Assembly: GCF_002078875.1 (NCBI RefSeq)
Contig: NC_034411.1
Coordinates: forward strand, 29,161,226-29,225,225
Direction of reading: 5' to 3'
Origin: Numida meleagris
Lineage: Eukaryota > Chordata > Aves > Galliformes > Numididae
DNA: 64,000 nucleotides
The notes under the pieces were generated by a model. The model searched no databases, had not been told where the DNA came from, and saw only the letters and a list, made by a program, of their open reading frames with translations. How positions within the stretch are numbered: position 1 is the stretch's first letter; the number at the start of each line of letters is the position of its first letter. The position numbers were made by a program, and so were the translations under genes. Below are positions 14,301-26,400 of the stretch, piece by piece.

Positions 14301-16055
14301 GTGCAAGCTGTTTATAAAAAGAGCTTCTTAGGCTTCTAAATCCCTGAGGTACATTTGAAGACTTAAACTCTTTCCAGAAATGAAAAGTATAATGATTAAA
14401 CATAACACACCCTGATATGTAAGAAGTTAACAGCAGCTTTAAGGATTTGGCTGAAGCCAGTAGGTAATTAACTGAGGCTAAATCAATATAGAGAATGCTA
14501 TGTCCACTCAGATTACATCAGTTTAACACCGATTTCTATGCTAATACAAGACTTACTTGCCTAAACCCTTATAGCTGTGTGCAGCTTTACCTAATGAAGT
14601 GCTCTGAGAAGTGAGAACACTTCTTTCAGTGACATCAGCCCATAGACTGTCATAGCTATAATGTCAAACTGCACCCCAAATTAAACTATTAGAGTTAGGA
14701 CAAAGGAACATGTAGAATCTGATTTTTGTGAACAGTAGTTGCCTAATTATTTGTGCTGCTTTGGAAAACATGACTTCTGGACGCAGACCACAAATGCCTT
14801 ATTGAAATGAGACAGCTCAGTCTTAAATCTTTATTTGCTTTGCCAAACTTGAACTCTTTTTCACATGGTTTTGGGGAGGGAGCTTGGGTATGCCTAGATA
14901 ATTTCAGCGGCGTACACAGACTGTCTACAAATACTGAGCATTTGCCACTTGAAACACAGGTGGTATCTACACCTATAGTTTACAGCTAAGTGGTCTTGGA
15001 TGGTTTCTTTGATCAAATTTCTATCATAGCTTAGCTGAGAAGTGGCAGCAACAGCTTGATTGATAACCACATATTTGATTCCACTGGCACACCTTCTGGG
15101 CCAAAAGATGAAAAAATTGTGCTTTAGTTTTGATTGAGTTGGTTTCTCTCCATCTAGGAACAAATCTTTACAGTCTTTTTGTCATATTCACACAGTTTGT
15201 CCCAGTATATTCATTTAATTCTGCTACTGCTTGGAGATCACCTAATTTTTTTTTTTTTTTTGCAAGGAAGGGGGACTATCAAAAAGTAAAGGTAACCTTC
15301 AGAAAGAGTCTTATCTTTCTCTACCTTTGATGTCTGGGAAGATAAAATTATCTTCTAGGTATTATTGATGCTCTTCTCTTCAGTATCAGTCACCTCCCTG
15401 AGATGTTATGGTTAATACATACATATTATTTTCCTTTCCATGGTTCTTGTTATCCATTTGTCCTTGGACCACTGACTTCGCAATACAAGGGTATTCCTTC
15501 TCTTATTTCTGTCTAATATCCCCCAGCAGGGGATTCTATAATACAACTTCTATTTTACATGTACGGTATCATTTAATGTATCTTCTGGTTTAAAAAAAAA
15601 AAAAAAAGAATAACTGAGAATAACTGTCACAATCGTTGTACTGAATCATCAGTAGTTCTTGAGCCTGAGAATATAGAGTCTAAAAAAAGAACTTATAAAA
15701 CCATGTAAGGATTCATTAAGTCATTGGCTTCTGACTCAACAGAAGCCTAACCTAAATTCCTATGCAGTAAAGCACTTAATCTTAAATTAACACAGGGTTT
15801 TGAATACTTTTTTTTTTTTAAGAAAGCACTTAAATCAAATTATGCTCATAATAGAACTGAATTACAATTCTGCATTCGCTAGGATTGCCAACTGGGTATA
15901 AAAGAAATCATATAAAAAGTCATTTGGTACACGTTTTCACCTAGAAGTTGTACTGATCCTATTTTCTAAACTGTGGATGAAATTATACGGATAGTGAAGC
16001 ATTTATATCAAAGTATTTCAATGCCATAGGAAAAGTAGAACATGGTAGTTGGTTC

Positions 16056-16077
16056 TTTTTTTTTTTTTTTTTTTTTT
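16056..16077. repeat. Poly-T tract (22 T)
   Basis: An uninterrupted run of 22 T in intergenic DNA. No recognisable retrogene body adjoins it on either side. Confidence 0.85.
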
Positions 16078-19000
16078 CCAGCTGCATTCTTCCTGTAGGT
16101 TTCAGGTATGTAGTTGCACTTGTACAAGTCATGCCTCTGACCAAAATATCATACTAACATTAAGTAGTCTGCACTGAACATGACAGAGTAATGAATAACT
16201 CCATCTGTTGAAGACATCATGAGGTTATGAAGATAGTGCTGAATGGAAAAATACCTGCTCTGCCTGTAAAGAACATTCCTATGTACTTAGTAAACCAAAG
16301 GGTTCCCAAAAGTTTAAGCTCTTAGGGAGTAAACACAAATGTTGTACATTGCAGTAACAAAATAAAATAAGTAATAGGCTAGTAAAGGCAGAAGTAAGAG
16401 AATCAAGGAAGGCATAGATTTATAGCTTTATCAAAATTGTCAGTGCCTTTCATGCTCTGGTTTCTGTTTCCATCCACATAATACAAATGGCATAGCTATT
16501 ATACTGTAGCCAAATAAATAAAACAAGAGCTCAGCAATAGGAAGCAGCACTATAACACAGCAAGCTCCTATGATAAAGTTATATTTCAGCAGTAGTTAAA
16601 AACAGTGGCAGCTAGAAGTAGCCAAAAATCAGAAAAGGACAGAGTAGAGCATCTCTTCTGCAATAATCAGTGGGCAGGATTAATATTCTTTTTGATACTT
16701 CCTTATTTAGGGTTGAAAATTTCAAGTGAAGTAGCATATTAGGACCTTAAAGTGATATAAAAAAGGAAAAAAATAATTTTTCTAGTTATTGGAAGGTTAT
16801 GGAGCTGAGTGGAATTGTCAACGTAAATTTTTTAAGACGGATTGACCTACAGGACTCTTTGGAGATCTTTGATGTTTTATGGAGTACTTTTTATTTCTGT
16901 TTATTTGAATTACTCTCATCAGTATCTGATTAAATAACAGGAGAGAATGAAGGGAAAAGAGACGTAATGTCTTTAGGAAAGACTTTTTTTGACTTCTAAA
17001 TCTTTCTAGGGCATTAGAATTAGAAATCAGCAAACCAGAAACTGAGTTCCAAGGAGGCAGAAAGAGTCCCTGTCACCTCAGTTAATATGAGTTCATTTTC
17101 CTAGTTGGTTAATGTAGTATACCACATGTCTGCTCATTGGTATAATACTATTTTCTAAATTTTATCATTCTTAAATTTCTGTTGTTACTGAGAAAAGAAA
17201 AAAGAAAAAAAAGGGGGCAAAAAAAAGAAAAAGAGAGATATTCCATGAATTTGAGGTTATACTTTAGCTCTTTTTTCTAAAAGGAAAGAGTACTGAAATC
17301 TTTTTGTGCTTATGACTGAAGGTCTTCTTGAAGGTCTTCTTTTCCCCAAGCATTTGCTGATAATCGTTGAGATTAAGGTTTTAAAAGTCATGTAATAATA
17401 GAATTTGAAGAAATTCACTTAATCCAAAATCAGATCAATACTTGGTAGATGCCACTGGAGAATTAGTCAAGTAGTTTGATCAATTACTAACATTATATTT
17501 TGACTAATGTTCCTTTATCTGATGGGGAAAATTTAAATATATAAACCCACAAGCCTATAACAAAAGCCCATGCCTACAGGCATACAGACAAACAACATCC
17601 ACAGCTCCTAGGAGGAGCTCTGTGGTTCCTAAGAGGAATTTGAAAAGCCTAGGTGAACCTTTACCGCTACCCAAATTTCAGTCTGGTCACTAAATGTGAA
17701 AGGTACGATGACTTCTAAAAATACCTTTCTTGGAGTTCTCAGCCATGCAAAAACTGCAAATCACATTGGGGAACTGCTTTGTAAATGGGAATTGCAATTT
17801 GAGCATCTGACTATAGGGAAGATATTTCTGTTTCCATGAGAGGTCAATGACAGTTGAATTCCTTAAGGCTAAGTGAATTGCTGTCTGTGGTAACCACCCA
17901 ATTTTACCCTGGCCCGACTATACAAAAATACTTTCATTTGTGATTACACTACAGTACTGACAGGGACTTGGCAGTTTCAAAACTTAAGACACCATATTTT
18001 CCCACACTTGGCTGCAAAACTCGGAATACTCTGTTTGTCTGTTCTCTAAAAAAAATCATCAAAAAAAATGGTGCCAGAAACTCAGCACTCATGCAAACTT
18101 TTGATAACACATGTGCCATTAAGTGGCTAGTGAAACTGGTGACACATTTCCTTTCTAAGCCCTGACAATACTAAATCTGAATAGTGCATTTCATAACCTG
18201 AAAATTTGTATTTTTAAAAAATAGCATAAAAGAGCAATGATGAGCAAACTGAAACACAAACACTTGAAGTATGAAATCAACCATTCCTACAGGCCAGAAG
18301 AGTTTGAAAAAATTGCCAGTCTTGCTGTCCCACCCAATTTCCCAAGTAGGACAAGCAGAGACCGTCTTATGCATATCTCCACTGTTAAATTACCAATTGG
18401 CTAAGCACTGTTACAAATCCAGAAGTAAAGTGAGAACAGCCAACTAAAATTTGTGCTTATTTATATATATAAACACACAGGTTTATGATTTAATATGATA
18501 AAATTTTGTCAGGTGAAATGAATGTAATAGAAAAGTTTTCAGATTTCCCCTCTAAACTCTCCATAATAATCATGTGCATTCATCAATGAATGCAAAATTC
18601 ATTTATACATGTTAATTGTATAACTGATTGAACAGTAACTAGATCTATGTGCTCAGGTGGGGAATTATTTTAATATCTACCTCAAACAGTGTAAATGCAA
18701 CGTAGGTGTTCTGATGAAATTATGACTAATATACCTCAGGGGTGAGCTAAGAAAGGGAGAAAATAATCTGTCAAGAATGTACTGAACTTGATTAGTTTGA
18801 GTAGCCTTTGAACCCAAGCCAAAAAAGTTTCAGGAACCTTCTCTAAGACAAATGCCCTGAGCTCTGACTGCAGGTTCAAGATCAGCAATGCTTCCCCATC
18901 AAAGGAGCACACTATACAAGTGAAAAGATACTATGCTGAATGTGGAAAGTATGCAGTAACAGTGTGTTTAGCTCCTTTACTACAAGCACTACTTTCAGAC

Positions 19001-20889
19001 AGTATTGTGTATTTAGGGCATTACCGTGACTGAAGAGGCAATATTTGACAATAACCGGCAAGGTTTGTTAGTTTTTCAGTTCCCTTGCTTTTTTATTCTA
19101 TTCACTTCTGTCAAATCAAATTGTTTCTTTCTTTACATGTCTTACATGTCTCTTCATGCTTCTTCTTAAGAGATTGTAAAGAGTCCATCCCTATCATCTT
19201 TATGTGATGAAAGGACAAATCTATTTTTTTAAGTGTTGTTTCTCCTCATATGCTGGACCTTGAGAGGGGAATGTACCTTCAGAAGTGACCAGCGCCCTTC
19301 AAATTGTTATCTAAAGGAATCCCACAGGAAACCTTGGAGCTCTTACAAAACTTTGGACTGTCTGTTACTTATCAGATTTACAAGGACATTAGTCTTTGGC
19401 TATCAAAGCCTCTTTGAGCCACCAACTGTCCTCTCTCATTCTCCTTTCTTTTAACAGTAGAGGTAAACACTCATTTAAATGTTTGTTTTGTGCTATTGGT
19501 CTATAGTTAAAAAAAAAAAAAAAGTTAACAATAAATGCAGGCAAAATCTTAGCTCAGCATTAGCCATGAAGCCCTGACATCAACAGCTGATTATGTCAAG
19601 TTACAGGCACTTTAGCAACTGACGACAAATATTTGGATCTAGCCTTAACTGGGTGGAGAAATTAAGAGCATCTTTCTCAGAATGGCTTGCTGTCAATTCC
19701 CTGATATGTCAGTCAGAGCTTCTAATGGTCACTTATCTCTTAACTTCCCCTTAGTTACAAAGTTCTCCTTATTTTTTTTTCTCTCCCATATGGAAAAATC
19801 CATATATTTCCTATATGAAAAGTTTTTGTGACAAGACAGAAACTGAAGTAACTTCTCCTGAGTAAAAATTCAGAGGCTTACTACGAAATTTCTTTTTAAA
19901 TGATTTTTCAATCAATCATGCAACATTGTAACTGTATACATGTAAAAGATTGCGCAAACATCCAACTGGGAAAGTTAAAAGGGATGGCTTGACAGACACT
20001 GTCTATTCTAATATCTAAGCAGCAACTGTAAATGAGTTCAGAACTATTCCTAGAACATGATAATACAACCTGGGCTTCTCTGAGGGGAGATGTTAATATC
20101 ACCCTGAATGAACCTGGTGAGCGTTCAAAAAGAAGGCAACTAATAATCTAAAAAAAGAAACTGTGTAAAGCCATGACAATATGTAACCTGACATCATGCT
20201 GATGAGATAAGTTAGTGAGAATGATGGTGACAGAGAGTACTGTTCAGCAGGAATGGGAGGTGAAACCCTCATGCTCCAGTCCTAATGGATTCATGGCTTT
20301 TTTCTCAGAGTCCTTCTGTTACCTCCCTCTTTCCTCTCCACTTTCACTGTATTGATTTTTTCTTTTTCTAAATCTTTTTATCAAGGATAATTCACATGAC
20401 CATATTAGAGCCACCTGGGAAAATACACTCCCACAGCACAAAGCTGTAGTTAGTGCTAAGTAATGTTTCTATATTAATTTAGGATCATTACAGAAATATG
20501 TATAAAGGTATAAATCATTGCATTTATATTATTATATCCCTTCAAAGAATTTCTAATGATATATTTTTGGTCAAATTCTTCTCTACTTGCAACTCAGAGC
20601 AAAGTAGAAGTTTTTTTCAGTCCATGACTATTTTGTACTCCTTTTGGTTTGCTGAAATACTTTCTCTCTGTAGCTGAAGAGTTCCTGACAACTTCAACCT
20701 GTTTTAACGTCTTTAACATAAGAGTGCTTGAGTTTATGACACAGTTATATGTACAAATGTGCAGAGCTATATGGCTAAAGCTCACAAGTGCTTGTCCAAA
20801 GCTTTCTTAACCATATTATTTAAAGTGTTGTAAGTCATAACATTATTAATAGTATTCACAACATATTTTTCTACATTTCTACACATAAA

Positions 20890-20944
20890 TGTTGGACTTG
20901 GTGATCCTTGTGGGTCCCTTCCAACTCAGAATATCCTATTATAT
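20890..20944 (+). mobile_element. CR1 LINE 3'-end fragment
   Basis: A short sequence around GGACTTGGTGATCCTTGTGG, followed by GTCCCTTCCAACTC and a degenerate ATATCCTATTA tail, matches the conserved 3' end of avian CR1 non-LTR retrotransposons (consensus form: ttggact-gatgatc-gaggtcccttccaac followed by attctatgattctgtga). Only about 55 bp remain, so it is a severely 5'-truncated or decayed copy on the + strand. CR1 copies are usually 5'-truncated. Confidence 0.75.
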
Positions 20945-21152
20945 AATTTCTACCTTGAGTAATATCTTGTATACACTATTCTTTGATAAATAGTCCATAA
21001 CAGAGCCTAAGTGAGTTGAAAACAGAAATGGGTCTGCTTTAGAACTCTAGTTCTGAATGTTCCTGGACTTAAGCAAGTTCAAAGCAAAATGAGGGGCAAT
21101 GAAAATCAGCTCTATCTTAAGTCCTTCTTTTTCCGACTTCAGCTGTTCCTTT

Positions 21153-21154
<2 letters not shown>

Positions 21155-21201
<47 letters not shown>
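21155..21201. repeat. Poly-T tract (47 T)
   Basis: The longest homopolymer in the window, 47 consecutive T. Read on the minus strand it is a poly-A tail that could follow a retroposed transcript lying to its right. However, I see no AATAAA-type signal in the 40 bases before it on that strand and no recognisable gene body. The length may vary or be a sequencing artefact. Confidence 0.85.
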
Positions 21202-21202
<1 letters not shown>

Positions 21203-22818
21203 TGGCAGACATTACTACTCAGCTTGGGTATTTGCATCTACTTCTCTGAAAATTTTCAAATTGAAGCTGAGGCTGGGAGGGGCATCCTGCAAACAGAAAC
21301 TGAGCTGTTAGTTCCTCTTTTTCTTGCTTCTTTTTTTCTTTGGCTGGCTCCAACAGATTTCCTCTTCCTTTCCACTCTTCTGCAATTGCTGACATCTTTT
21401 TGAGAGCACAGAGAGCCACAGTTTCTTGTGTTTGAATCTGAAGAGAAAGGCTCTTCAGTACTTTGGCTCTGCCACAGCAGAATCCAGAGTGCCTGTATTC
21501 TCTGAGCATATATATCTTTTCTTCTTCTATGTACAATAATCCCTTGACAATTTCAATGTTTTCCTAGGGAAATGGCAAGAATACTTGCTGTGAGGAAGCC
21601 ACAGCGAATTTAGTAATCTTTACGGTAACAGATTTTCATGAAGACACTTCTATTTTCTAACACAGACTAGCCTTTCAGCAATAATATACAAGACACAGCA
21701 TAGGCAGGGGATTAGAGAAGGTTTTGGGTTGATCTGGTAACAAGAAACTGAATGCTGTTACAGAGGTTACAGCCATTTGGCAAGCAAAATAACATCCAAA
21801 ATGTGAGGTTCAGTCAAGGGCAAATGAAATCTCTATATTTTTTAAAGGAACTGACAACTTTGGACATTATTTCTGTGGTTTTGACAGCAATGACCTGATC
21901 TATTGGTAGATGCCAACAGGCATTTCATGTGAAATTTGCTCTTCTGCTTCTCCTCTGCCATGCTCACTCTTTCTGGTGGCACCCCAGTGGGTAGGACAAG
22001 CCTAGGGCTAGGGCAGATGAAGGAGACTTCACTGGGGCTCATCCTCAAAGCAAGCCTGCTAAGCAGCACACATCCGCCAGCAGCAGCATGGCTTGTGCAT
22101 CTCCTCCATGCATGACCTAACATGTTCAGTTCCAGATCCCATATGGGAGCTGACATGCGGGCATGCATTCTCAAGTGATGACTCCCTCCAACCTCCTCCC
22201 TGCTCACGTGATGCCATTATTGGGGCATCTCACAGTCCCAGACTTTTGACAGTTCAGAGGCCTGTAAAGGGCTGAGCCAGATTTGCTTTGCATCAAGGAC
22301 AAAATGTGTCTGAGAAGACAATATGACACCTGTCTATCTATAAGCCTGGAGGATTTTAGAGTTATGGAAGGCTTGTACCCATCCTCTATATAAACAGAGT
22401 TCCTTCCAGTATAGAAAATAAGTTCCATCATGGACCAAAATAATAACAAAAAAAATATTAAGAATTATAAGCAATTTGGTTTTTTAGATGCTTGTTGTTT
22501 TTTGCTGAGGCACTATTTTTGGAGAAATAAATTTGGTTCAGCAAGTGCACTTGGGTGCCTTGAGCCATGTCATTCCAGCCATTGTACTAGCTGAGCCTTT
22601 TCGTTGCAAGTTGGAAAGGGAAAACAGTGCACCATGCCAGGCACTAAAAATGACAAATGTTCTGTTAATTATTGCTGCATATAGCAAACTCTCAAGGACG
22701 AACATTTCTGAATAGAAACTGTAGTGTGCAAGCAGGAACAATGTATAGAGGTGGACCACTCAAACAAGACAGAGAGGTAATGTAAAAATTTCCCCTAGTT
22801 GCAACTTTCATTCTTCGT

Positions 22819-22866
22819 CTTCATAGTTCAATAGGCACAAGCACTTCATAGTTCAGAAGGCACGAG
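22819..22866. repeat. Two-copy 25-bp tandem duplication
   Basis: The 23-base unit CTTCATAGTTC...AGGCAC.AG occurs at 22819-22841 and again at 22844-22866 with three mismatches. It is a small, aged local duplication with no associated gene. Confidence 0.7.
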
Positions 22867-23254
22867 GGTACTTTCCAACAAGAAGAAAAAATAAAGATCT
22901 CTGCTCCCTCAGAGCAGTTCTTAATAATAATTCTTGATCAAAATTCTCCTGTGTGCAGCAGTGTTATACAAGAGTTATTTGTTACCTACAGCCAAACTGA
23001 GGATTACATAGGACTCCAGTACTGTATAAACTGTATCCTGGCCCTGCATGCAGCGATGAACTTCACTTGGTGTTGTGCCATGCACAGCCCAGTAGTGAGA
23101 ATGGACATAGTATTTTTATCCTATGTATCTGTCTCCACTATCTTCTCTGTTGTCCCAGCATGTGTTGAGATTACAGAAGAGGCAGTTTATCCAGCTAGTA
23201 GATGAGCTGGCTGTAGAACTGCCCACAGGGAGGATATGGTGAGAAGAAAACTGT

Positions 23255-23487
23255 AACACAGGAAGTTCCATTCTAACTCAAGGAGGAACTTATTTACTGT
23301 CATGGTGACGAAGCACTGGAACAGGCTGCCAGAGAGGTTATGGTGTCTCCTTATCTGGAGATATTCCGGAGACCTGCCTGGATGCCTTCCTGCGTGACCT
23401 TCTGTAGGGAACTTGCTTTAGCAGGGGGGTTGGACTCAAAGATCTTAAGAGGTCCCTTTCAAACCCTATAATTCCGTGATTTTGTGA
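23255..23487 (+). mobile_element. CR1 LINE 3' fragment, + strand
   Basis: About 233 bp carry the CR1 3' region: a CACTGGAACAGGCTGCC segment, then GTTGGACTCAAAGATC, then GGTCCCTTTCAAACCCTATA, ending in a degenerate octamer tail (ATTCCGTGATTTTGTGA). The order and orientation are those of an avian CR1 on the + strand. It is 5'-truncated and has lost the reverse transcriptase domain. Mismatches to the usual form suggest an old insertion. Confidence 0.9.
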
Positions 23488-26400
23488 ACACGAATACAAG
23501 AAACTTTCAGAGATCAAGAGGAATAAGTTGTGTCTTCAGTCTCACCCTTGAAGTACAATACACCTCTACGGTTTGTAGGACTCTAGAGGACTTTATAGCT
23601 CAGCTTTATGAACGTGGTTTTTTCAACTGATGGTTTTGCCCTTTGCAGGTCATCTGTGTCAGTTTCAGTAGTTTTCTGCAGGTTCTTTAAAAGACAACTT
23701 GTGAGTTCTGATATATTGCCTGGAAGAAGACTCCCACATGTGAGGTAATACTTAGTATTACGGAAAGACATGATTTCTTGTGTCCTGCATTCCTGTTCAT
23801 GTGTAACCTTCCACTCTCTTATCATTGGGATAATTTTAAGAAATACAAGTGTTCTGGGAGCAGGAAGAGTTCTACTGATTTTTTTTCCTCTGAGACTACA
23901 CAGTGTCTGCCTTTTTGTGGAGCTCAGCTTAAAAATCGAATCAGGTGTGCTGGAATCTCTTATCCTCTTCAGTCTGTTTAAAAATAGGCATAAATGGTGT
24001 AAAGAGACTGACCAAAAAAGGCAGAGAACTGGATATGCAGCTTTCGAGCAAGTTCAGCTGAATAGTCATTCTTTCCATTGTTATTTGAACACTCTCATTA
24101 CTGCATGGAACGGTATATTCTTTGGAAAAGGAGTGCATATGGGGGAACAGATTGGACAGCATTATAGTCTAAAATTATTTGCTATTCACTCTACAAGGTA
24201 CAACTGAAAACATAATTCAATGCAATGACTGACTGAAGGGTGCGTACTACTTCTGTATACATTGGCAACCTATCAAGCTGCTCGTGTGAGCTCTTGCTTA
24301 CCCCTGTACAACCATTCCTGTAGGCTCCAGTGCCATCGCTCTTCACAGCCTGCGATAGCACATTTCCCACTCTGCCTTGCAAATTAAGGACCGTACCTGC
24401 TTTTCCCACCTTTCTCTGTTAGAGATGCTGGCTATCAAAATCTCCTCTTTGCCTATGAGTCTCAGTAATGTCCTTCCCACACTGCTCTGTTAGATTTCTA
24501 CATGTTATCATGATAGTGGGTATTCAAATTTTTATCTTTCCACATTACTCTCCAAGTAGATTTTGATGTGAACATTGCAGCATGCCCTGCAAGCCATATA
24601 ACTATAAAGAAGGGCTACAGAATTCAATCTCTGTAGATTTAATATAAGGCATCTGAGCACTTCACTAGAGAGCTGCAAAATACCTCACTTCCCACTAGTG
24701 AGAACAATTATTTGTTAGTTAATGTATAATTGTGTAACTCGGGCCTTTCCCAGCATTACAAGGAAATTTGAGAGGCAGGTCTTCAGCTGATATATACAGG
24801 TTTAATGATCTTGTCCCAAGTGCTTGTAAAATACTGTTGAGACAAGCCCAAAACTAAATGAGGCCTTGTTTAATAAGCAAGGCTGCTGTATTTGCACTGG
24901 GCAGCCCTGCAGAGGAAAGGCATTTCTGATAGTTCTTTTATTCAACCAACTGAGGCATTGCATGTTTGTTATGTTCTAATAGCTCTGTGTCAGTTATCAG
25001 TTTCTTTAGTCAAAATGAAAGTTGTATTGCCATCTGTTTATAATAAACACAAACTGAAATAACATACAACACAGTAAATGTCAATTATCAGGTTCTGGCC
25101 ACTTCTGTTTAGTGAAAGCAGCACAGTTTCTTCAATGCAGCTAAAGAAAACAATGTTTTCAGTAAGGCAGAGGCAGCAGTCGTGTGGTCTGTTGTACAGG
25201 TAGTACAGTAACTTCAGCAAGGCAGCCCAAACCTGTCCACATGCTTGTGACACAATGCCAGTAATGCAAGTCTGAAAGCTTTAGACTACATTTTGACTTA
25301 CGTTGGAAGCAGCATTAGGGCTGTAGTTTCTCCAGGACGCATTTCTGTACTCAAATATGGGCTGTTATAATCAGATTTCTCCTATGAAAATTAAGACCTT
25401 CGGGCTTCCTGATATATTAATGATGCAACCTTAACTTGGGCAAAATGTGCTGCTCCTCCTTACCCGTGAAAATTTCATCACTAAAGATGATGATGCAAAT
25501 TGTTTTATAGGATCACAGACACACCTTCTATTAACTCTCATTGTCACTGAGTTGCAAAAGATTGGCAGGGAGTGAAGCAAGGGGAGAAGCTAAGGCAGAC
25601 TGAAGGGGCAGCCTGAGGAATCTTTATTATTGCAAGGCTTCCCTGTCAGTGTGAGCTCTCGAGCAAAGACTACTAACCTGTGCAACTATTTGCAGACTGG
25701 TCTCATTGTTTGTATGGCTCAACTGTTCAAAAAAAAATTTAACACATGCTAGGGAAGCACTGAATTTTCTGTTCTGACTGAAGCAGTGCCATCTACAGAG
25801 TTTATCCATCTCCTTATTGACTCAGCCTTTTAAAATAACTGAACAGCAACATGTAGTTTTTATTTCTTCCTCTTCTGTTTTTCTGCTTCTCTCTCCAGCA
25901 AAATAAATAATTAATATTCAGAGAAAATGACTTATGAAATCTCTAACAGCCTGCTAACCACTATGTTCTATAACCCTTGTTGGGAATGCAGTACACACTG
26001 GAGACCTCTGGCTGGCCCAGATGGTCCTCTTAAGTGAAAGAAGCAGATATGAATGTTTCTCTCCATTTGGATGCCTGTACAGAGCACCACCTCACTTCAT
26101 CTTGATGGGGTCACTATCCCCTTCAGCACTCCTTTCCTTTCCACCTTCCCCACCAACTTCTACAAAGATTTTACAAATTCCTTGCCCTCCACTCTAATTC
26201 CTGCCCAGCCTCTCCCACACCCCATTGCTCCTGTTTTTGTTCTGATTTGAGTCACCAGGAATTCCCCATGAGCTTCTGAAGGGAACACTGCTGTCACACA
26301 ACACCAACGTGGCCAGCTTTAATTTGCTCCCACTCTTTCCACTGCTTTCCCAGTTTCCTTGGACTTTGTCCTGCTCCAAGACCAACAAGTCTCTGGACGG

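Larger units (their letters stand above)
1..20889. other. Intergenic AT-rich DNA, no gene recognised
   Basis: No open frame here exceeds about 135 codons. None of those I read resembles a known protein, shows a repeated domain, or links to a neighbouring frame through convincing splice sites. The DNA is AT-rich with scattered homopolymer runs and simple repeats, listed separately where notable. In mammals the stretch upstream of KCNK5 separates it from other two-pore channel genes (KCNK17, KCNK16). I looked for pore motifs of the GYG/GFG type on both strands and saw none in the translated frames. It may hold distal regulatory DNA, such as the kappaB-like cluster at 4182-4223, but sequence alone does not show this. 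Confidence 0.6.
20945..23254. other. Intergenic DNA between CR1 fragments
   Basis: No gene is recognised. The stretch contains a 47-T homopolymer (21155-21201) and a short 25-bp-period duplication (22819-22866). It also holds two minus-strand frames of 105 and 121 codons (21219-21536 and 21842-22207) that have no recognisable domain and are treated as chance frames. Confidence 0.6.

Noticed and set aside
21842..22207. 121-codon minus-strand frame
   Set aside because: No motif, no splice context, no similarity that I recognise.
23770..24207. 146-codon + strand frame, the longest in the left intergenic region
   Set aside because: No recognisable domain, Leu/Ser/Cys-rich chance composition, adjacent to a CR1 fragment, and no flanking exon or promoter signal.
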